Position numbers and translations under genes: made by a program. 8,553 bases of DNA, from assembly GCA_010027295.1 (NCBI GenBank), contig RGVM01000088.1:1-8553 (forward strand). Direction: 5' to 3'. This stretch comes from Chitinophagia bacterium. GTDB taxonomy: Bacteria > Bacteroidota > Bacteroidia > Chitinophagales > Chitinophagaceae. The first letter of the stretch is position 1. Each line of letters starts with the position of its first letter. Below the pieces are notes generated by a model. It had not been told where the DNA came from. It made no database searches and saw nothing but the letters and a program-made list of their open reading frames with translations. Positions 1 through 6,781 of this stretch are shown here, one piece after another.

Positions 1-537
1 CCGTATGCTCCGGGACAACACCCCAAAATCTCCGCCGGGCAGATCTGTACGCCCAACCCCTTCGCGGAAAAGGACATCTCCAGACAGGATGAAACCCTGA
101 CCCGCATGATAAAAGCCCACGCTGCCGGGGGAATGCCCAGGAAGGAAGAGGACGTCCAGCAACTCTGTACCGATACGGACGGGCTGTCCCGGCACTAACT
201 CCCGGACTGGTCCCTGGTAGGCGTCGAAAGGGAGGTTCCACATCAGACCGCTCACCGGCGCGAACTCCAGGACCTTCCGCTCCAGGGGATGGATATGCGG
301 CTCGAGTCCCCAGGTCTCCGCCACGAAGCGGTTGCCGAAGACATGGTCGAGGTGACAGTGCGTGTTGAGTAGCTGCACCGGCTTCAGACGGTTCGTTGCA
401 ATATGGTCCGCCAGACAGTCGCGCTCCTCCTGCGCATAGCAGCCCGGATCAACGATGGCGCAGACACCATCATCATCGTGGACCACATAGGTATTCTCCC
501 CTATCGGACTGAACAAGAAAACGTTAAGATGCAGCAT
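1..537 (-). CDS. MBL-fold metallohydrolase, glyoxalase II-like (partial, C-terminus off window)
   Basis: Reading the minus strand from the ATG at 537 gives 179 residues without a stop to the window edge. Seen: the zinc-binding motif THCHLDH (residues 59-65), a second metal ligand in PGHSPGS (His135), the bridging aspartate in SGDVLF (Asp154), and GRTDLPGGDF (162-171), which is characteristic of small glyoxalase II-like (YcbL-type) hydrolases. The N-terminus begins directly with the first beta strands (SPIGENTYVV, then IVDPG) and has no signal peptide, so it is probably cytoplasmic. Family members are usually about 210 residues, so some 30-35 residues, including the last histidine ligand, lie outside. 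The likely reaction is thioester hydrolysis of S-lactoylglutathione type or a related thiol ester, but the substrate cannot be read from sequence. It is divergent from the gene at 629. The start is supported by the match to the family N-terminus; a GGAGG lies about 15 bases upstream, too far for a standard ribosome binding site. Confidence 0.9.
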   Translation of the reverse strand, partial: MLHLNVFLFSPIGENTYVVHDDDGVCAIVDPGCYAQEERDCLADHIATNRLKPVQLLNTHCHLDHVFGNRFVAETWGLEPHIHPLERKVLEFAPVSGLMWNLPFDAYQGPVRELVPGQPVRIGTELLDVLFLPGHSPGSVGFYHAGQGFILSGDVLFREGVGRTDLPGGDFGVLSRSIR

Positions 538-548
538 GTGCGAAATGA

Positions 549-575
549 TTGTCCTCCCATTAATCAGTAACTTTA
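549..575 (+). promoter_or_regulatory. Putative Bacteroidota-type promoter for the 629 gene
   Basis: TAACTTTA at 568-575 matches seven of eight positions of the Bacteroidota -7 consensus TAnnTTTG. A TTG at 549-551 lies 16 bases upstream, slightly closer than the usual 17-23 base spacing to the -33 element. It sits in the 91-base divergent gap, about 53 bases before the chosen ATG at 629, giving a leader of roughly 45 bases. It is a consensus match only; a short AT-rich element could occur by chance, although this is one of the few AT-rich spots in a GC-rich region. Confidence 0.4.
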
Positions 576-628
576 CCCATCCCGGAAGGACCCTTGCAGA
601 CACCTCCATCCGGCCCCAATCCATACGT

Positions 629-3600
629 ATGCCAAGGTCTATCCGAACCAGCGCCCTACTTGTCCTCCTCCTGCCCCTAGCGGCCTCCTCACAGGTCAAC
701 ACGGTGCAGTATGGGAAGAACAGGGTCCAATATAAGAAGTTCGAGTGGAGGTACTACCAGACCCGAAACTTCAACGCCTATTTCAGCCAGGGAGGCCTGA
801 ACCTGGGACGCATCGTTGCGCAGGTCGCCGAGGAGGAACTGCCCCAGCTGGAGGACTTCGTGGAGTACGGCCTGCAGCGCCGGGCCAACATCGTCGTCTA
901 CAACAGCTTCGACGACATGCGGCAGTCAAACATCGGCATGGAGATCGACTGGCAGAACACCGGTGGCGTCACAAGGCTGGTCAACAACAAGCTCGTCGTC
1001 CACTATACCGCCAACCACAACGACCTGCGCAGGCAGGTACGCGAGGGCATCGCACGAGTGCTGGTGGACAACCTGCTGTTCGGAGACGACCTGGGAGAGT
1101 TCGCAGGCAACCAGGCCCTGCTTGACCTCCCCAAATGGCTCACCGATGGATACGTGGCCTACGCCGCCGAAAACTGGAGTCCGGCACTCGATGACAAACT
1201 CAAGTCGGCACTGCTCTCCGGACGCTACCGCAATTTCTACCAGTTCGCATTCCGTGAACCGGAACTTGCAGGGCATGCCTTCTGGAACTACGTGGCGGAT
1301 AACTACCGCAAGGACAACGTCACCTACTTCCTCTACCTCTCCCGCATCTACAAGAGCCTCAACGCCGCAAGCCTGAAGGTCACCAAGAAAAAGTTCCGCG
1401 AACTGCTCCGTGAGTTCATGGAAAAACAGGGCGAATATTACAACAACGATCTGCGCGGACGCCGCAACCAGCCCCGAGGCTCCGCGGTCGCCGTCGAGGA
1501 GACCAAGCCCGGACGCGACTTCTACCGCTTCCAGGCCAACCCTGCACCCCGCAACAACAACTATGCAATGGTGCAGTTCCGCAAGGGCGTGTACAGCGTC
1601 ATCCTCGAAGACCTCAGCGACAAGCGCAAGATCCTCCTCAAGGCGGGCGTGCTCAACAACCAGAACGAGGTCAACCCCAACTATCCCCTTCTTGCATGGG
1701 ACCCTAAGGGATCCAGACTGCTGGTCGTCTACAGCGAAGCTGGCAAGATTCGCATGTTCCTGTACGACGCCGTGGCCCGGGTCAAGACCTTCCGTCAGGA
1801 AATGCCCTCGGAATTCCAACTCATTCAGGATGCCCGCTTCATGCTCGACAACAATACCCTCGTGCTGAGTGCGGTCAAGAACGGACAGTCTGACATTTTT
1901 GTGTATAAGATAAAAGAGCAGAAGGTCCAGCAGATCACCAACGACCCCTACGACGACGTTGACGCCTCATTCGTCTCCTTTCCCAACAAGACCGGCATCA
2001 TCTTCGCCTCCAACCGTCCCACCGGCGACGCACCCAAGGGCGATACCGTCCTGCCCTCCCGCAACCGCTTCAATATTTTCCTCGTCGACAACTGGAACGA
2101 CAGCGAGTTCAAACAGATAACCCAGCTCTCGAAACTGAAGTACGGACAAGCTCGCTACCCCCTCCAGTACAACACCAACCACTTCACCTTCGTGAGCGAC
2201 GAGAACGGCATCTCCAACCGATATGCCGGATTCTTCACCACTCAGCGTGCAGGGCTTGACACCATTGTCAAAGTGGGAGACGAATACCTTCGAAACCCAC
2301 CCAGGCGAGAGCTGGACTCGGCGCTACGCGTATGGGATCTCAAAGAGCCCGACTCTGTCGGATACGTCTCCATCACAAGCGACAGCGCCTATGTCTTCCC
2401 CATCACCAACTACCAGAGCGGGCTGCTAGAAAGCCGCGGCGCCGGCGACAACAACCTAGTAAGTGAAGTGCGTCAGGAAGGCGACCTCAAATTCCTCTAT
2501 AAACTGCGCATCAACGAGGACGCCCTCAGAAGGCGCAATGTCACCGCCCGTCCGACCGAATACGTCAAAAAACTCATGGCCGAGGAAAGAAGGTCTAAGA
2601 CGGACCCGACCCTCCACCGTCAGCCGGAGAAAAAGGCCGCCGACACCGTCAAGCCCAAGAACCTCTTCCAGTCGGAATTCGACACCGGCACCGACTCTGT
2701 CGTACGCATCCTCACGGAGGGCGCCGAAGCCAAAGCCAGGGAACCCCTGCTCAAGTCAGCCCGTATGTACGACTACCGCCTGCGCTTCTCCTCCGATTAC
2801 GTGGTATCCGGCTTCAACAACGCCGTGCTCGTCAATCGCTTCCAGCCCTACGCGGGCGGCTCCGGACCCATCAACCTCTCCAACGCCAACATCCTCAACG
2901 GCATCATCCGCATGGGCATCTCCGAGCTCTTCGAGGACCAGCGGATCATCGGCGGGTTCCGCACCGCTACCAACCTGCGCGACAATGACTATTTCGCCTC
3001 CTACCAGAACCTCCGCAAGCGCATCGACTGGGGCCTTACCTACTTCCGTCAGACCCAGAACGACTTCCCGATCTACAACCCCGTCAGAGACCCCATCAAG
3101 GCATTCCTCTCCAACAAGCTCTTCACCAACCTCTACCAGGGTAACCTAACCTATCCGCTGGACGAGGTTCGCAGCATCCGTGCAACACTGGGCTACAGGC
3201 ACGACCGCGCCGTCATCATGACCGATGCCAACTTCCCACCCTCGCTGGGAGTGCCCGACTCCATCCTGAAGTATGGCCTCACACGACTCGAATACGTGCA
3301 CGACAACACACTAAACCCCACGCTGAACATCTGGAACGGCCTGCGCTACAAGGCATATGTCGAGATCGCCAGTCGGCTCGTGTCCGCTCAGACTGAGGGA
3401 CGAAATACCATCAACATCGGAGCCGACGCTCGCTACTACCTTCCCATCTACCGCAACTTGATTTGGGCGGTACGCGGCGCAGCCGACATTTCCTGGGGCA
3501 ACCAGAAACTCATCTATTACCTGGGGGGCGTCGATGGCTGGATCAACCCGAAATTCAACAACGCCAACAAGCCGGCACCTGACAACACCTACGCCTTCCA

Positions 3601-4003
3601 GAGCCTGGCCGTCAACCTGCGGGGCTACCAGCAGAACGCAGCTAACGGGAACAACTCCATCGTGATGAACTCCGAACTGCGGCTGCCCGTCTTCACCACC
3701 CTGTTCTCAAGACCCATCAACAACGCGTTCCTGCGCAACTTCCAACTGATTCAGTTCCTCGACCTGGGGACGGCATGGAACGGGAAGTTCAACAAGATGG
3801 CCCGGCCCTTCAACATCTACGGGACACAGCCCGTACAGGTAAGGGTCCAGACTGGAGGCATAGGCCCCTTCATCGGAGGCTACGGCTTCGGCGTCAGGAG
3901 CACCCTGCTGGGATACTTCCTGCGACTGGATGCAGGCTGGCCAATGGGAGGCTTCTTCAACGGGAAGCCGCACTGGTACTTCGCGATGGGACTCGATTTC
4001 TGA
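629..4003 (+). CDS. Secreted outer-membrane protein: degenerate peptidase-like domain, TolB-like propeller, Omp85-type barrel
   Basis: The chosen ATG gives 1124 residues. The frame is open from ATG 536, but only the 629 start puts a signal peptide at the N-terminus: basic MPRSIR, a leucine-rich core, then AASS before Gln, a common Bacteroidota cleavage pattern. Residues about 50-270 resemble the gluzincin (peptidase MA) fold, with a helix carrying REGIA (138-142) where HExxH is expected, followed by LPKWLTDGYVAY (167-178), the counterpart of the downstream W-x-x-E-G-x-A-x-Y helix. Residues about 310-560 look like TolB/PD40 propeller blades, for example DIFVYKI, then QQITNDPYDDVD and GIIFASNRP. 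A charged linker (about 620-710) leads to a C-terminal barrel of about 410 residues, with LRGY (997-1000), the Omp85 loop-6 signature, then NSELRLPVF and a terminal Phe. Known: Omp85 barrels insert or export proteins or lipids. Inferred: an outer-membrane protein with a large periplasmic part. Substrate unknown; barrel assignment fairly sure, peptidase-like assignment less so. Confidence 0.85.
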   Translation: MPRSIRTSALLVLLLPLAASSQVNTVQYGKNRVQYKKFEWRYYQTRNFNAYFSQGGLNLGRIVAQVAEEELPQLEDFVEYGLQRRANIVVYNSFDDMRQSNIGMEIDWQNTGGVTRLVNNKLVVHYTANHNDLRRQVREGIARVLVDNLLFGDDLGEFAGNQALLDLPKWLTDGYVAYAAENWSPALDDKLKSALLSGRYRNFYQFAFREPELAGHAFWNYVADNYRKDNVTYFLYLSRIYKSLNAASLKVTKKKFRELLREFMEKQGEYYNNDLRGRRNQPRGSAVAVEETKPGRDFYRFQANPAPRNNNYAMVQFRKGVYSVILEDLSDKRKILLKAGVLNNQNEVNPNYPLLAWDPKGSRLLVVYSEAGKIRMFLYDAVARVKTFRQEMPSEFQLIQDARFMLDNNTLVLSAVKNGQSDIFVYKIKEQKVQQITNDPYDDVDASFVSFPNKTGIIFASNRPTGDAPKGDTVLPSRNRFNIFLVDNWNDSEFKQITQLSKLKYGQARYPLQYNTNHFTFVSDENGISNRYAGFFTTQRAGLDTIVKVGDEYLRNPPRRELDSALRVWDLKEPDSVGYVSITSDSAYVFPITNYQSGLLESRGAGDNNLVSEVRQEGDLKFLYKLRINEDALRRRNVTARPTEYVKKLMAEERRSKTDPTLHRQPEKKAADTVKPKNLFQSEFDTGTDSVVRILTEGAEAKAREPLLKSARMYDYRLRFSSDYVVSGFNNAVLVNRFQPYAGGSGPINLSNANILNGIIRMGISELFEDQRIIGGFRTATNLRDNDYFASYQNLRKRIDWGLTYFRQTQNDFPIYNPVRDPIKAFLSNKLFTNLYQGNLTYPLDEVRSIRATLGYRHDRAVIMTDANFPPSLGVPDSILKYGLTRLEYVHDNTLNPTLNIWNGLRYKAYVEIASRLVSAQTEGRNTINIGADARYYLPIYRNLIWAVRGAADISWGNQKLIYYLGGVDGWINPKFNNANKPAPDNTYAFQSLAVNLRGYQQNAANGNNSIVMNSELRLPVFTTLFSRPINNAFLRNFQLIQFLDLGTAWNGKFNKMARPFNIYGTQPVQVRVQTGGIGPFIGGYGFGVRSTLLGYFLRLDAGWPMGGFFNGKPHWYFAMGLDF

Positions 4004-4559
4004 TGCTGGCGGCAGAGGCCCTGCCTTTTCGGACACTATCCGCCCGGGCCGGTGTCCTGAGTCCATAGGTCCGCTCCCGCAGCGAGAGCCGGTAACCGCC
4101 CCGTCCCTCCTTCTCCTTCTGACTGACGACCCAGAGTCCGTCGTACTCGCCGTCGCCCATCACCTCACGCGAAGGCTTCAGGCCCATCTCACGCAACATC
4201 CCGAAAAGGGTGTTGCTATGACCAACCACTAGGGCGTTGTGATTGGCCTCCAGCAAATGGAAGAGGAAACGATGCACGGTGTCGGTGGAATAAGCCGTCA
4301 AAGGCACGCCCGTGAGTACAGAAAGGGGTTCTGCCGTCTGACGCGACCGACGTGTCTGGGTCACGTGTATGGCCCGGATGTCCTTGTCGCGAAGCATGAT
4401 GGCGAGCAGCTCCGCCCGCTCCCGCCCAGCCTCCGAAAGGTCGGGGTCCCCGACAGGCGTGGAAGACTTCTCTGCATGCCTGACGAAATACAGACGAGTG
4501 ACCGGACTGCAGGACGCCAGGCAGACCACAAGGCATGCCCCGAACAAATGCGTTCTCAT
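3957..4559 (-). CDS. Histidine phosphatase family lipoprotein (SixA/phosphoglycerate mutase-like)
   Basis: Two hundred residues from ATG 4559. The N-terminus MRTHLFGACLVVCLASC is a lipoprotein signal with lipobox LASC (Cys17 lipidated), so the enzyme is predicted to be anchored in the cell envelope. An upstream in-frame ATG at 4610 would add 17 mostly basic residues and bury the signal, so the shorter start is preferred. Catalytic features seen: FVRHAEK (phospho-accepting His28 with Arg27), the second arginine in TRRSRQTAEP (about Arg71), and VVGHSNT (His114). Family members remove phosphate from proteins or small molecules through a phosphohistidine intermediate; substrate unknown. The recognisable domain ends near RERTYG (161-166); a basic, Ser/Arg/Ala-rich tail of about 34 residues follows, encoded across the terminator and the 3' end of the convergent gene, overlapping it by 47 bases. 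The tail may result from loss of an earlier stop. It is divergent from comEC with a 92-base gap. Confidence 0.9.
   Translation of the reverse strand: MRTHLFGACLVVCLASCSPVTRLYFVRHAEKSSTPVGDPDLSEAGRERAELLAIMLRDKDIRAIHVTQTRRSRQTAEPLSVLTGVPLTAYSTDTVHRFLFHLLEANHNALVVGHSNTLFGMLREMGLKPSREVMGDGEYDGLWVVSQKEKEGRGGYRLSLRERTYGLRTPARADSVRKGRASAASIRNRVPSRSTSAASR
4011..4029 (+). terminator. Putative rho-independent terminator of the 629-4003 gene
   Basis: GGCAG (4011-4015) and CTGCC (4021-4025) form a perfect 5-base-pair GC-rich stem around a 5-base loop, followed at once by TTTT (4026-4029). It begins 8 bases after the TGA at 4001-4003, the right place and strand for a terminator of the large gene. The stem is short and the T tract has only four residues, so strength is uncertain. 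It lies inside the minus-strand phosphatase coding sequence; read on that strand the hairpin has no T tract after it, so it would act only in the plus direction. Confidence 0.55.
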
Positions 4560-4651
4560 GACATCCAAATTATGTTTTTTTCCGCGCCGATCCCGTGTAA
4601 ATACATGCATCTTCCTTTGGAAGGGCCCTCCCGCTGAACCTAACTTCGTTC

Positions 4652-6736
4652 ATGCGCATCGGCATGGAAAAGGATGCCATGAAGGCTTCCCCCTTCCTGA
4701 GGATTCTTCCACCCTTTCTGGTGGGCATTGCGCTACCCGGGCCAGCGGCAGACTTCGCCTGGTCAGCCTTCGGGTTGCTGACCATGGGGGCGTTCCTGTT
4801 ACTGCTGTTGGAACGACTGCCCGTCTGGAGCCGCTTGCGGTTGCTGGAGGTACCAACCGTATGGATCCTTATGCTCGGATGCGGTATGGCCCTCTCAGGC
4901 CTCCGAAACCAAGCCCTTCAAAGTGGAGGCGGATACCCAACGCCCGAGACAGCCAACGGTTGGCTTCTAGAAGTGGAAAGTCCTCCCGAAAGGACTGCAA
5001 CAGGAATCTCTTTCCTGGCCAGGGCCTGGACACAAAGGCAAGACGGTAAATGGGAAAGGGCCCCGGGATGCCTGACATATGTGACGACTGGGTCCGGGAA
5101 ATCTCAGCTACACATAGGCGACAGGTTGCAGATCCGGAAAGCACCCAGGGCCCTGCAAGGACCCTCGAATCCCGGAGGCTTCGACCCCCGGGGGTACTAT
5201 GTAGGAAAAGGTGTATCCCTTTCCACCAATCTGCGCGAGTCCGACTACCGGAAGGTCGGCCAATGCGACCTCCATCAGGTCAGTGACCGGCTCATGAAGC
5301 TACGGGAAAGCATCCTCGACATGATCCGGACGCGTATCCGGCATCCGGAGGCGACAGGACTGGCAGAAGCCTTGCTCATCGGCTACCGGGTCGACCTCGA
5401 CCAGTCAGTCGCCGACATATACACCAACACAGGCGTCGTACACATCATCGCCATCTCGGGTATGCACATCGGAATGCTCTATGGCATTCTGGCCTGGGCC
5501 TTCGGACAACTGCCAATCCCCCGCCGGATGGAAGGGATGCGCATCCTTCCTCCGATAGCGGCAGTCTGGGTCTTCACCCTCCTCGCGGGCGCAGGGCCCT
5601 CTATAGTGCGCAGCGCGACACAGTTCACCCTCATCGGCATTGGCAAAACACTCATCGGGCGGAGGGGCGACTCCATAAACACACTTGCATCGAGTGCATT
5701 CCTACTCCTGGCCATCAGACCTGAATGGCTCCTTGACCTCGGCTTCCAACTGAGCTATGCAGCCGTCGCGGGGATTCTCCTCTACCACAGGAGACTCTGC
5801 CGCCTGCTGCCCCTGGAGAACCCCGTCGGATGCCTCCTGCGTGACGGCATCGCCATGAGCCTGGCCGCACAGACACTTACGACACCGATCATCCTTTACC
5901 GCTTTGGAAGCTTCCCTACCTGGTTCCTGTTCACGAACATGGTGGCTGTACCCCTCTCCACCTGCATCCTCTTCACCGTACTGCTCATGTGCCTGACAGC
6001 GCCATGGCCGGGACTGTCGATGCCGCTGGGAAGGCTCGCGGAATGGGGCATCCGCTTCATGAACGGGTATGTCGGGCGCATGGACCGCATGCCCGGAGGA
6101 CACCTCGAGGGCATCCACCTCTCCGCTTCGGAGACAGCACTCGTCTTCCTCGCCATCGCCGCCGCCTCCTGCTGGCTGATATATGGCGACAACCGCTGGA
6201 GGACGGCGCTTGCAGCACTCGTCCTGTTGGCCACCGCCCTGCATGCGCTGGAATGGAGGAAGGGGTCTCAACAGCGGGCATTCGTCGTATGGCACCTGCG
6301 TGACGAAAGCCTTCTGCTTCTGGTGGAAGGATACAACGCGTACGCATACACGAAGTCGGGCGGTGGACCTCCGTCACCTTCGATGCGCAAGGCCCTCCGG
6401 TCAGCCGCGCGCGCGTACCGGCTTCGGGAAACACCCCGGCCCTCGCGACTGCCGAAAGGCGCAGTTCGGATCGACTGGAAAGGAAGCATACTCCTGGTGA
6501 CCGGGGAGGATGGGACAGCAGCTCCCGGACACGGGCGGGCCGACTGCGTGGTACTCGCGAGAAGCAGAGGCACAGACCCAGGGCCTTGGCTGAGGTCGGT
6601 CGAATGTTCCGACTGGGTGGCCGACGGAAGCAACAGCCTGTGGAAAATTCGGAGATGGCAGGAGGCTTTCGCAGGTCTACCTTTGCGCTTCCATTCCACC
6701 TCCCTCTCGGGCGCCTATGTACGGACGCTGCGTTGA
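4652..6736 (+). CDS. comEC: ComEC/Rec2 family DNA-uptake channel protein, without C-terminal nuclease domain
   Basis: Polytopic inner-membrane protein of 694 residues that moves single-stranded DNA into the cytoplasm during natural transformation. In order: two hydrophobic segments (about 14-55 and 65-83); a soluble OB-like DUF4131 region (about 100-200) with NPGGFDPRGYYVGKG; then the competence domain (about 230-530) with HIIAISGMHIGML (264-276), GAGPSIVRSATQF (313-325), LDLGFQLSYAAVAGI (361-375) and several further membrane helices. The last 150 residues are soluble and contain DWVADGSNS but no HxHxDH, so the metallo-beta-lactamase nuclease domain of Bacillus-type ComEC is absent, as I understand is usual in Bacteroidota. 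The start is uncertain: in-frame ATGs lie at 4652, 4664 and 4679. The 4679 start gives an N-terminus MKASPFLRILPPF typical of the family, with AAGGA just upstream; the longest form is reported. It is followed by purH after 45 bases. Whether the cell is competent cannot be told from this gene alone. Confidence 0.93.
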   Translation: MRIGMEKDAMKASPFLRILPPFLVGIALPGPAADFAWSAFGLLTMGAFLLLLLERLPVWSRLRLLEVPTVWILMLGCGMALSGLRNQALQSGGGYPTPETANGWLLEVESPPERTATGISFLARAWTQRQDGKWERAPGCLTYVTTGSGKSQLHIGDRLQIRKAPRALQGPSNPGGFDPRGYYVGKGVSLSTNLRESDYRKVGQCDLHQVSDRLMKLRESILDMIRTRIRHPEATGLAEALLIGYRVDLDQSVADIYTNTGVVHIIAISGMHIGMLYGILAWAFGQLPIPRRMEGMRILPPIAAVWVFTLLAGAGPSIVRSATQFTLIGIGKTLIGRRGDSINTLASSAFLLLAIRPEWLLDLGFQLSYAAVAGILLYHRRLCRLLPLENPVGCLLRDGIAMSLAAQTLTTPIILYRFGSFPTWFLFTNMVAVPLSTCILFTVLLMCLTAPWPGLSMPLGRLAEWGIRFMNGYVGRMDRMPGGHLEGIHLSASETALVFLAIAAASCWLIYGDNRWRTALAALVLLATALHALEWRKGSQQRAFVVWHLRDESLLLLVEGYNAYAYTKSGGGPPSPSMRKALRSAARAYRLRETPRPSRLPKGAVRIDWKGSILLVTGEDGTAAPGHGRADCVVLARSRGTDPGPWLRSVECSDWVADGSNSLWKIRRWQEAFAGLPLRFHSTSLSGAYVRTLR

Positions 6737-6738
6737 GG

Positions 6739-6755
6739 GGGCCTGAAGACGGCCC
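6739..6755 (+). other. Short inverted repeat between comEC and purH
   Basis: GGGCC (6739-6743) and GGCCC (6751-6755) can pair around a 7-base loop, immediately after the comEC stop. No T tract follows, so it is not a convincing terminator; it could be a weak attenuating or mRNA-processing hairpin or a chance repeat in GC-rich sequence. The 45-base spacer shows no TAnnTTTG element, which fits read-through from comEC into purH. Confidence 0.2.
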
Positions 6756-6781
6756 GACGGTCACATCCAATTCATGCCTTC

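Noticed and set aside
536..628. N-terminal 31-residue extension of the large gene from ATG 536
   Set aside because: It would bury the signal peptide, overlap the start codon of the divergent gene and cover the likely promoter.
926..1819. Minus-strand open frame of 297 codons opposite the large outer-membrane gene
   Set aside because: It is low in recognisable motifs and Val/Glu-rich, as expected from reading opposite GC-rich codons; the plus strand has a signal peptide and coherent domains over the same bases.
2463..3149. Plus-strand open frame of 228 codons inside the large gene
   Set aside because: Ser/Thr/Pro-rich frame-shifted reading of the linker and barrel; no motif, and the main frame is continuous.
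4560..4651. Promoter elements in the phosphatase/comEC divergent gap (TTCCTTTG at 4612-4619; ATAATTTG on minus near 4565-4572)
   Set aside because: Each deviates from TAnnTTTG and neither has a well-placed TTG element; the minus one would start transcription almost at the ATG. The gap must contain promoters, but they cannot be placed with confidence.
6403..6416. Alternating CG run inside comEC
   Set aside because: Short, in frame and encoding ordinary Ala/Arg codons in GC-rich sequence; no evidence for a structural role.
6057..6770. Minus-strand open frame of 237 codons opposite the comEC 3' half
   Set aside because: Arg/Pro/Ser-rich composition without domain motifs, fully covered by comEC; a codon-bias shadow.
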